This document shows positions 24,387 through 33,677 of a stretch of 64,000 nucleotides of DNA, piece after piece. The notes beneath the pieces are model-generated. The model made no database searches. It had not been told where the DNA came from and was given only the letters and a program-made list of their open reading frames with translations. Origin of the DNA: Penium margaritaceum (lineage: Eukaryota; Streptophyta; Zygnematophyceae; Desmidiales; Peniaceae); the NCBI GenBank assembly GCA_023375785.1, contig SZWC01006806.1, positions 6,502-70,501 on the forward strand, given 5' to 3'. Both the position numbers and the translations under genes were made by a program. Numbering within the stretch: position 1 is the stretch's first letter; each line of letters starts with the position of its first letter.

Positions 24387-25223
24387 GGCAACAAGGCGCA
24401 AAGCGCAAGGCGCAAGGTGCACGGTGGGAGGCACGAGGCACAAGGCACAAGGCACAAGGCGCAAGGCACAAGGCACAAGGCACAAGGCACAAGGCACACG
24501 GCACAAGGCACAAGGCGCAAGGCACAAGGCACAAGGCGCAAGGCGAAAGGCGCAAGGCGCAAGGCGCATGGCGCAGGTGCAAGGCGCAATGGGCAAGGGG
24601 GAAGGTGCAAGGCGCAAGGCGCAAGGCGCAAGGCACGAGGCACGAGGCACAAGGCACAAGGCAGGAGGTACAAGGCACGATGCAGGAGGTACGAGGCACG
24701 AGGCACGAGGCACAAGAGGCGCAAGGCGCAAGGCGCAACGCCCAAGGCGCAATGCCCAAGGCGCAAGGCGCAAGGTGCAAGGCGCAAGGCGCAAGGCACG
24801 AGGCGCAAGGCACGAGGCATGAGGCACAAGGCATGAGGCACGAGGCACAAGGCATGAGGCACGAGGCACGAGGCAAGAGGCACGAGGCACGAGGCACGAG
24901 GCACGAGGCACCAGGCACGAGGCACGAGGGTCCAGACACAAGAGGCGCAAGGCGCAAGGCGCAATGCCCAAGGCGTAATGCCCAAGGCGCAAGGCATAAG
25001 GCATAAGGCGCAAGGTGCAAGGTGCAAGGCGCAAGGCACAAGGCGCAAGGCGCAAGGCGCAAGGCGCAAGGCGCCAGGCGCAAGGCGCAAGGCGCAAGGC
25101 GCAAGGCGCAAGGCGCAAGGCGCAAGGAGCAAGGCCGCAGGGCGCAAGGCGCAAGGCGCAAGGCGTAAGGTCAAGGCGCAGGGCGCAAGGCGAAAGGTGC
25201 AAGGCGCAAGGCACAAGGCGCAA

Positions 25224-25342
25224 GGCCCAAGGCCCAAGGCCCAAGGCCCAAGGCCCAAGGCCAAAGGCCCAAGGCCCAAGGCCCAAAGCCCAAGGCTCAA
25301 GGCCCAAGGCCCAAGGCCCAAGGGCCAAGGCCCAAGGCCCAA
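25224..25342 (+). repeat. GGCCCAA tract 9
   Basis: Seventeen heptamers of GGCCCAA type with GGCCAAA, AGCCCAA, GGCTCAA and GGGCCAA variants, closed by GGCAACAAGGCGGAAGG. Its order of variants resembles the right end of tract 6. Confidence 0.9.
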
Positions 25343-25511
25343 GGCAACAAGGCGGAAGGCGCAAGGCACAAGAGGGGAGGCACGAGGCACAAGGCACAAG
25401 GCACAAGGCACAAGGCGCAAGGCACAATGCACAAGGCACAAGGCACAAGGCGCAAGGCGCAAGGCACAAGGCACAAGGCGCAAGGCGCAAGGCGCAAGGC
25501 GCAAGGCGCAA

Positions 25512-27331
25512 GGCGCCAGGCGCAAGGCGCAAGGCGCAAGGCGCAAGGCGCCAGGCGCAAGGCGCAAGGCGCAAGGCGCAAGGCGCCAGGCGCAAGGCGC
25601 AAGGCGCAAGGCGCAAGGCGCCAGGCGCAAGGCGCAAGGCGCAAGGCGCAAGGCGCCAGGCGCAAGGCGCAAGGCGCAAGGCGCAAGGCGCCAGGCGCAA
25701 GGCGCAAGGCGCAAGGCGCAAGGCGCCAGGCGCAAGGCGCAAGGCGCAAGGCGCAAGGCGCCAGGCGCAAGGCGCAAGGCGCAAGGCGCAAGGCGCCAGG
25801 CGCAAGGCGCAAGGCGCAAGGCGCAAGGCGCCAGGCGCAAGGCGCAAGGCGCAAGGCGCAAGGCGCCAGGCGCAAGGCGCAAGGCGCAAGGCGCAAGGCG
25901 CCAGGCGCAAGGCGCAAGGCGCAAGGCGCAAGGCGCCAGGCGCAAGGCGCAAGGCGCAAGGCGCAAGGCGCCAGGCGCAAGGCGCAAGGCGCAAGGCGCA
26001 AGGCGCCAGGCGCAAGGCGCAAGGCGCAAGGCGCAAGGCGCCAGGCGCAAGGCGCAAGGCGCAAGGCGCAAGGCGCCAGGCGCAAGGCGCAAGGCGCAAG
26101 GCGCAAGGCGCCAGGCGCAAGGCGCAAGGCGCAAGGCGCAAGGCGCCAGGCGCAAGGCGCAAGGCGCAAGGCGCAAGGCGCCAGGCGCAAGGCGCAAGGC
26201 GCAAGGCGCAAGGCGCCAGGCGCAAGGCGCAAGGCGCAAGGCGCAAGGCGCCAGGCGCAAGGCGCAAGGCGCAAGGCGCAAGGCGCCAGGCGCAAGGCGC
26301 AAGGCGCAAGGCGCAAGGCGCCAGGCGCAAGGCGCAAGGCGCAAGGCGCAAGGCGCCAGGCGCAAGGCGCAAGGCGCAAGGCGCAAGGCGCCAGGCGCAA
26401 GGCGCAAGGCGCAAGGCGCAAGGCGCCAGGCGCAAGGCGCAAGGCGCAAGGCGCAAGGCGCCAGGCGCAAGGCGCAAGGCGCAAGGCGCAAGGCGCCAGG
26501 CGCAAGGCGCAAGGCGCAAGGCGCAAGGCGCCAGGCGCAAGGCGCAAGGCGCAAGGCGCAAGGCGCCAGGCGCAAGGCGCAAGGCGCAAGGCGCAAGGCG
26601 CCAGGCGCAAGGCGCAAGGCGCAAGGCGCAAGGCGCCAGGCGCAAGGCGCAAGGCGCAAGGCGCAAGGCGCCAGGCGCAAGGCGCAAGGCGCAAGGCGCA
26701 AGGCGCCAGGCGCAAGGCGCAAGGCGCAAGGCGCAAGGCGCCAGGCGCAAGGCGCAAGGCGCAAGGCGCAAGGCGCCAGGCGCAAGGCGCAAGGCGCAAG
26801 GCGCAAGGCGCCAGGCGCAAGGCGCAAGGCGCAAGGCGCAAGGCGCCAGGCGCAAGGCGCAAGGCGCAAGGCGCAAGGCGCCAGGCGCAAGGCGCAAGGC
26901 GCAAGGCGCAAGGCGCCAGGCGCAAGGCGCAAGGCGCAAGGCGCAAGGCGCCAGGCGCAAGGCGCAAGGCGCAAGGCGCAAGGCGCCAGGCGCAAGGCGC
27001 AAGGCGCAAGGCGCAAGGCGCCAGGCGCAAGGCGCAAGGCGCAAGGCGCAAGGCGCCAGGCGCAAGGCGCAAGGCGCAAGGCGCAAGGCGCCAGGCGCAA
27101 GGCGCAAGGCGCAAGGCGCAAGGCGCCAGGCGCAAGGCGCAAGGCGCAAGGCGCAAGGCGCCAGGCGCAAGGCGCAAGGCGCAAGGCGCAAGGCGCCAGG
27201 CGCAAGGCGCAAGGCGCAAGGCGCAAGGCGCCAGGCGCAAGGCGCAAGGCGCAAGGCGCAAGGCGCCAGGCGCAAGGCGCAAGGCGCAAGGCGCAAGGCG
27301 CCAGGCGCAAGGCGCAAGGCGCAAGGCGCAA
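25512..27331 (+). repeat. 35-bp higher-order array, 52 copies, apparently perfect
   Basis: Each unit is one GGCGCCA followed by four GGCGCAA. GGCGCCA starts at 25512, 25547 and so on to 27297; (27297-25512)/35 is 51, so 52 copies. Reading through, I see no substitution or slip. The array is flanked by direct copies of one segment: GGCACAATGCACAAGG starts at 25421 on the left and 27374 on the right, 1953 bp (279 heptamers) apart, in the same context. This is the most homogeneous sequence of the window and hence the most recent expansion, or an assembly product. Confidence 0.97.
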
Positions 27332-27527
27332 GGCGCAAGGCACAAGGCACAAGGCACAAGGCACAAGGCGCAAGGCACAATGCACAAGGCACAAGGCACA
27401 AGGCGCAAGGCGCAAGGCACAAGGCACAAGGCGCAAGGCGCAAGGCGCAAGGCGCAAGGCGCAAGGCGCAAGGCGCAAGGCGCAAGGCGCAAGGCGCAAG
27501 GCGCAAGGCGCAAGGCGCAAGGCGCAA

Positions 27528-29346
27528 GGCATGGATATCAGTCCTCTCGGGTTGCAACCATATGTTCATGACCACGCGTAGGTCCAAGACACCGTTTGCA
27601 GCACCTATGGGCTGGTTGGATGAACTCAACCAAAGTCCACTAAGCTCATGCAAGTTGCATGCTAGCTTTATCTTAGGATTGGGAGACTCCAAGACCCTAA
27701 GACATGGTTGCGGAGCACACTTTTTTTTTCCTTGCAAAGTCTGCTCTCATCCTGTGAAGAGGCGGCATTGGTCGTTTGGCATGCACAATTACATGCAAAT
27801 TCCATCACTGGATATGGCAATGCTTCAACCTATATGATCTTGGTCTCAACCATCATCCCCTCATTTCTGCCTAAGAAATGGGAACCGTAGGCTGCTGCTC
27901 ACAACCAAGTCAGAAGCACACTGCTTTCAACTACCTTAGCTTAGATACCCGATCTCAACGATCATGGATTCTATCCACAAACCAAGTGCTTATTATATGG
28001 TTTTTACCGCACGGATGTACCATGATGACAATCATTAAGGTACATGCTGAAAGAACACCTCTCGGGTATCAATTCCATGTGATTGTGATCCAACACCTAC
28101 GAATGATATCTGGTGATCCTGGAACAACCGTTTACAAAACCTGGATGTGTTTTTGTTATAAACGTTAAAGGGTTTTATTTGGGAACCTGCAAAAATATTG
28201 TGTTTGCTAAGTTGCAACACTCCGTGTTGGTTCTTGTCTTTTTTATGTACATTTGGTACTTCCACTCAATAGATTGCTCTCCATATATCTCACCTGAGGC
28301 ACTCGTGGAGGTGATTGCCCTCGTGGAAGATATCCGACAAACAACCATGATAGTAGATACCACTGCACCAACATCCAAAATTGTATTATACTTGCGTTCG
28401 GCAATGTACTTGAATTGAACATCCCCAAAACCAAGGGACTTAAGTCACTTCACTATGACCATTCGGGTAAGTGTAGCATGGTTTGACACTGCCGTAGTCA
28501 TTATGATCTCTCTTGGAGACTGGTTTTGTTCCAACAAATCGGATGTTGGATATTTCTTTTTCACTTTGATATCGCATAGGTAGTACTATGCCATCTCTTT
28601 GGCATCATCAGAATTCATCCACATGATGTGTGAAGAACGTGCCATACAGAATTTGTGTACCATGTCATGAGAACATCAACTTTGAGGCGTTTCTTAACAA
28701 AACGGAAGAATCTGGTGAGAAATATCATTTCTCAAGGGACATCTTGAGGAGTCCTTTTACATCAACATTTAGTTACAACACACTGGTCGTTTTTTTATTT
28801 CAACGTTGATTATGACTCGGTATGTGGTTGGTCGGACCACCAAGATGTAGGTACTAACACACTGGTAGCCTAAAGCTATCGGCTTATAGATAATCTCCAC
28901 GGTCATACGTTTTGAATGCAAACTCTAGACCTCGACGTGATCCCAACAATGTCGTAGCTGGTTTGTAGAAATATATGATCTCATGACACAGTCATGACAT
29001 GGACTTTGTCATGAAACAATCACATTTTCCTTTGAACATTGCAACGCAATGGGACATCCGACTGCCATAGCGCACGTCCTATGCCCACCAAACTAATTGT
29101 TTGCTACAACGTTGTCACCATTTTTATCCAAAACATCGGCTGATGTTGTCAGCGAGTTCAAATGGTACAACATCGGCTATTGGGATTATTTGTCTGTCCG
29201 ACTAATCCATGACTGGGTGTCGTGCTTGACGCACCAACACTTAGTGTATAAGGTTTTTGTCCATATCCTGCGTGTATTCCACGTATGCCATGTACCCAAC
29301 TTCACGTGGTTGGGGTTCAATGGCATGAATCCCATACCATGATGAA
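27528..29346. other. Low-copy island, 1.8 kb, unidentified
   Basis: Non-repetitive DNA of ordinary composition between the end of the heptamer block and the next 31-bp array. Plus-strand frames of 60-100 codons (for example 27878-28168) show no domain I know. A minus-strand stretch at about 28175-28690 looks more protein-like and is listed separately. Terminal repeats and target duplications are not evident. It may be the remains of a mobile element or a piece of host sequence; I cannot tell which. Confidence 0.6.
28175..28690 (-). pseudogene. Possible decayed coding relic, unknown family
   Basis: One minus-strand frame across this stretch reads as mostly continuous, protein-like sequence with only a few breaks. 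Its composition (mixed charged, hydrophobic and aromatic residues, such as GDVQFKYIAERKYN and GEQSIEWKYQMY) differs from the low-complexity frames elsewhere. I recognise no family and no catalytic motif. It may be a degraded piece of a mobile element or host gene, or chance. A protein search of the separate fragments would decide. Confidence 0.25.
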
Positions 29347-31345
29347 GAGACATAAGCACCATACACAGAGTGAAAGAATGACCTAGGAACCATCAAAACA
29401 ATGATAATGGGACCAATTAACCATGGACACATTGAAAGTGTCACCAACGCACCATTCAAACAATGATTATGTGACCAAAGCATCATAGATACAAAGAAAG
29501 TGTTGCCAAGGTACAATTGAAAAAGTGATGAAGTGGCCTCAGCCCCGTAGACACAATGAACGTGTGACCAACTTTTTATTCAAATAATGATAATGTGACC
29601 TAAGCACAAAAGACAGAGTCAAAGTGTGATTAGACCACCATTCAAACAGTAACAATATGACATAAGCACTTTAGACACTATGGACGTGTGACCAAAGCAC
29701 AATTGAAATTGTGATAATGTGACCAAAGCACCATACATATAAATAAGGAATGACTAAAGCACCATTGAAACAGTGATAATGTCACCAAAGCATTATAGAC
29801 ACATTGAAAGGGTGGGCAAAGCACCTTTGACGTAGTGATAATGTGACCAACGTACCATACACACAGTAAAAGTAAGACAAAAGCACCATTGAAAGAGTGA
29901 TAATGTGACTTAAACACCATAAACCCAGTGAAAGTGTGACCAAAGCACCATTCAAACAGTTATAATGTGACCAAAGCACCATAGACACAGTGAAATTGTG
30001 ACTCAAGCAACATTGAAACTATGATAATGTGACCTAAGCACCATACCCACTGTGAAGGTGAGACCAAAGTACCATTGAAATTGTGATAATGTGACATACT
30101 CACTATTGACACTGTGAAAGCATGACAAAAGCACCATTGAAGCATTGACAATGTGACCAAAGCACCATAGACATGGTGAAAGTGTGACCAAAGCACATTT
30201 GAAATAGTGATAATGTGACCAAAGCACAATAGAAACAGTGAGAGTTTGACCCAAGCACCATTGAAACAGTGATAATGTGACCAAAGTACCATGAAACGGT
30301 GAAAGTGTGGCCAGATCACCATTAAAACAGTGGTTTTGTGACCTAAGCATCATAGAAACAGTGAAAGTGTGACCAAATCACCATTCAAACAGTGATAATG
30401 TAATCAAATTACCATAAACATGGTTGATTTCTGACCAAAGCACCATTGAAATAGGGATAATGTGACTAAAGCACCATAGATACGGTGAAAGTGTGATCAA
30501 AGCACCATTGAAACTGTGATAATGTGACCAAAGCACTATAGACACAATGAGAATGTGACCAAAGCACCATTGAAAGAGTGATAATGAGTGCAGAGTGCCA
30601 TATACATAGTGAATGTGTGACCAAAGCACCATGGAAACAGTGATAATGTGAGCAAAGCAGCATATACACAGTGAAGCTGTGACAAAAGCACCATACAAAT
30701 AGTGATCATGTGACGTAAGAACCATTAACACACTAAACGTATAACGAAAGCACCATTGGAACAATGGTAAGATGACCTAAGCACCGTAGACACAGTGAAC
30801 GTGTGCCCAAAGTACCATTTAACAAAACATAACATGACCAAAGCACCATAAAGAAAATGACAGTGTGACCAAAGCACCATTGAAAAAGTGATCCTATGAC
30901 CAAAGTACCATAGAAACGATGCAAATATGACCAAAGCTCCATCGAAAGAGTGCTCATATGACCTAGGCACCATAGATGCACTGATACTGTGACCAAAGCA
31001 TCATTTAATAGTGATAGTGTGACATAAGCACCATATACAAAGTGAAATTGTGACCACAGCACCATTGAAACAGTGACAATGTAACCTAAGCAACATAGAC
31101 ACGGTGAAAGTGTGACCAACACACCATTGAAACTGTGAAAATGTGACTTACGAAAGATAGACACAATGAACGTGTGACCACAGCACCATTGAAATATTGA
31201 CAATGTGACTAAAGCACCATAGAGATAGTAAAATCTGACTAAAGTAGCATTGAAACTGCGGTAATGTGACTTAAGCACCATAGACAGAGTACAATTATAA
31301 CCAAAACTGCAGTAATGTGACTTAAGCACCATAGACAAAGTACAA
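29347..31345 (+). repeat. 31-bp satellite, forward orientation, domain 5
   Basis: Typical A/B array starting GACATAAGCACC. Around 29440-29690 the order of variants (ATTCAAACAATGATTATG, a unit with AAAGACAGAGT, then TTTAGACACTATGGACGTG) matches 33920-34100, so segments were exchanged or duplicated about 4.4 kb apart. At its right end a 42-bp stretch is repeated at 51-bp spacing (31254 and 31305) just before the orientation switch. Confidence 0.92.
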
Positions 31346-33340
31346 TGGTCACACTTTCACTGTGTCTATCGTGCTTAGGTCACATTAACAATCTTTCTCA
31401 AGTGCTTTGGTCACACGTTTACTGTGTCTATAGTGCTTACGTCACATTTTCACTATTTCATGGTGATTCCTCACACATTCACTAGGTGTATGGTACTTTG
31501 GTCGCCTTTTGACTGTGTCTAGAGTACTTATGCCACATTATCACTATTTTAATGGTGATATGCTAACACTTTCATTGTGTCTATGGTGATTTGGTCACAT
31601 TATCACTGTTTCAATGGTACTTTGGTCACACATTTGCTGTGTCTATGGTGCTTAGATGACATCATCACTGCTTCAATGGTGCTTTGGTCACACATTCATT
31701 GTCAATGGTGCTTAGGTAGAACTATCATTGTCTCGATGGTTCTTTGGTCACAAATTCGTAGTGTCTATGGTGCTTTGATCACATGATCGCAGTGTTAATG
31801 GTGCTTTGGTCACATTTTCACTGTGTTTATGCTGCCTTGGTCACATTATCACTGTTTCAATAATGCTTTGGTCACGCTCTCACTGTCTATGGTGTTATGG
31901 GCATATTGTCACTGTTTGAATGGTCCTTTAATTACACTTCCATCGTGGCTATGGTGGTCTGGTTGCATTATCGCTGTTTCGATGGTGCTTTGGCCAAACT
32001 CTCAGTTTTTCTATGGAGCTTAGGCCACATTACCACTGTTTCAGTGGTACTTTGGTCACACGTTCACAGTGTCTACAGTGCTTAGGTCACGTTTGCATTT
32101 TTTTCAACGGTGCTTTAGTCACACTATCACTGTGTCTATGGTGCTTAGGTCACATCATCACTGTTTCAATGGTGCTTTGGTCATAGTTTCACTATTGCTA
32201 TGGTGCTTAGGTCATATAATCAATGTTTCAATGGTGCTCTGGTCACACTTTCATCGTGTCCATAGTGTTTAGGTCACACTATCACTATTTTAATGGTGGT
32301 TTGGTCACATGTTTTTAGTGTCTATGGTGCTTATGTCACATTAACGTTGTTTTCATGGTTATTTGGTCACATGTTCACTCTTTCTATTGTACTTTGGTCA
32401 CATCATCACCATTTCAATGGTGCTTTGGTCACACGTTTCCTATGTCTGTGGTGTCCTGGTAACATTATCACTGTTTCAATGGTGTTTTGGTAGCACTTTC
32501 TCTCTATCTATGCTGCTTTGGTCACATTATGACTGTTTCAATGGTACGTCGGTTACACCTTTACTCTGTCTATAGTGCTTATGTCACATGATCACAACTT
32601 CACTGGTACTTATGTCACCCTTTCACTGTGTCTATAGTGCGTATGTCACATTATCACTGTTGTAATGATGATTTGCACACACTTTCATTGTGTCCATGGT
32701 GCTTTGGTCACATTATAACTGTTTTAATGATACTTTGGTCACACGTTCACTGTGTCTATAGTGCTTAGGACACTACATCACTATTTGCATGATGAGTTGG
32801 TCACCCTTTCAGTGTGTCTATTGTGCTTTGGTCACATCGTCTTTGTTTCAATGGTGCTTTCGTCACACTTTCACTATCTATGGTGCTTATATCAAGTTAT
32901 CAGTGTCTCAATTGTGCTTTGGTCTCATGCTTGCCGTGTGTATTGTGCGTTGGTCACATTGTCACTAGTTCAATGGTGCTCTGGTCACACTTTCATTTTG
33001 TCCATGGTACCTTGGTCACATTATCACCATTGCAACGGTGCTTTGGTCACACTTTCACAGTGTCTATGGTGCTTTGGTCACATTATCACTATTTCAATGG
33101 TACTTTGGTCACACCTTCATTGTGGCTATGGTGCTCTGGTCACAGTGCTGCTCTTTGGATGGTACTTTGGTCACACTTCCACCTTTTCCATGGTGCTTAC
33201 GTCACATTATCACCATTTTAGTGGTACTTTAGTCACACGTTTAGTGTGTCTATGGTGCTTAGGTCACATTGTCACTGTTTCAGCGGTGCATTGGTCACAC
33301 TCTCACCATGTCTATGGTGCTTTGCTCACATTGTCATTGT
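31346..33340 (-). repeat. 31-bp satellite, inverted orientation, domain 6
   Basis: About 2.0 kb with GGTGCTTTGGTCAC-type units on the plus strand. The left switch is abrupt at TACAA/TGGTCAC (31345/31346). The right switch is at about 33340, fifteen bases before the hAT element. The length is close to that of the inverted block 8371-10313, but I did not find the TTTGTCTC marker here. Confidence 0.92.
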
Positions 33341-33347
33341 GCTGTGA

Positions 33348-33355
33348 CAAAACGT
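33348..33355. repeat. Target-site duplication, left copy
   Basis: CAAAACGT directly before the element, repeated exactly at 33670-33677. Eight bases is the duplication length typical of hAT transposons. Confidence 0.88.
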
Positions 33356-33669
33356 TAAGGGTGCACACCGGGTAAGATTCCTGGATCTGAGGTTGGATCC
33401 TGATCCTCGGTTCCGGATCCTAGGATGGATTTGGATCCTCGGATCGAAGAAGATATCCCCGGATCCTATGGATCCCCGAATATTTTTCGGATCCTATAGG
33501 TTGAGCAAGGATAATGCCTTACATGTTTAACTCATAACCCTGTTTCCCCCTCTTTTTTATGTGGTTCAAAGATCCCCGGATCCCGGATCGAATATTTATC
33601 AAGGATTCGGATCCGGATCCGCATTCCCGGATAAGATCCCCGGATCCTAGGATTTGGTGTGCAGCCTTA
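33356..33669. mobile_element. Non-autonomous hAT-type DNA transposon, 314 bp
   Basis: The left end TAAGGGTGCACACC (33356-33369) and the right end GGTGTGCAGCCTTA (33656-33669) are inverted repeats matching at 13 of 14 bases. They are flanked by a perfect 8-bp duplication, CAAAACGT. The interior is packed with about ten GGATCC motifs and CCCGGAT variants, like the subterminal repeats where hAT transposase often binds. At 314 bp it cannot encode a transposase. Established: hAT elements make 8-bp duplications and many end in GTGCA-type terminal repeats. Inferred: the superfamily, from these two traits. The clean duplication points to a fairly young insertion, and it landed fifteen bases from an orientation switch of the satellite. 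Confidence 0.85.
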
Positions 33670-33677
33670 CAAAACGT
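33670..33677. repeat. Target-site duplication, right copy
   Basis: CAAAACGT, identical to 33348-33355. Removing one copy and the element restores a normal 31-bp unit (GTGACAAAACGTAGCATT), which confirms the insertion. Confidence 0.88.

Larger units (their letters stand above)
18388..27527 (+). repeat. Heptamer satellite block 2 (GGCGCAA family)
   Basis: Nine kilobases of the same heptamer family and orientation as block 1, with the same variant blocks and borders. It includes the 114-bp, 105-bp and 35-bp higher-order arrays listed separately. It ends in 14 perfect GGCGCAA units (27430-27527), a sharp edge against low-copy DNA. Frames of up to 1813 codons on the minus strand and over 860 on the plus strand are by-products of a 7-bp unit without stops. 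Confidence 0.96.

Noticed and set aside
25512-27331. Thirty-five-residue period suggesting a repeat protein such as PPR
   Set aside because: The 35-residue period is only three times the 35-bp unit divided by codon length. The residues have none of the helix-pair pattern of PPR proteins.
10314-27527. Telomere array
   Set aside because: The unit is seven bases as in plant telomeres, but GGCGCAA and its variants are not TTTAGGG or a known telomere variant, the blocks are interstitial in the window, and both sides are satellite or low-copy DNA.
22091-27532. Open frame of 1813 codons on the minus strand and similar very long frames on both strands (for example 25015-27837 plus, 24264-27737 minus)
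   Set aside because: A 7-bp unit without A or T on one strand cannot make stops, so all six frames stay open. The peptides are pure period-7 repeats (ARRKAQG, APCALRL), both strands are open at once, and there is no start context or conserved non-repeat domain.
31346-33340. Third full copy of the 1.86-kb higher-order unit in the inverted domain of similar length
   Set aside because: I could not find the TTTGTCTC marker or the GGTCC(T/G)TTGG landmark run in the right order there.
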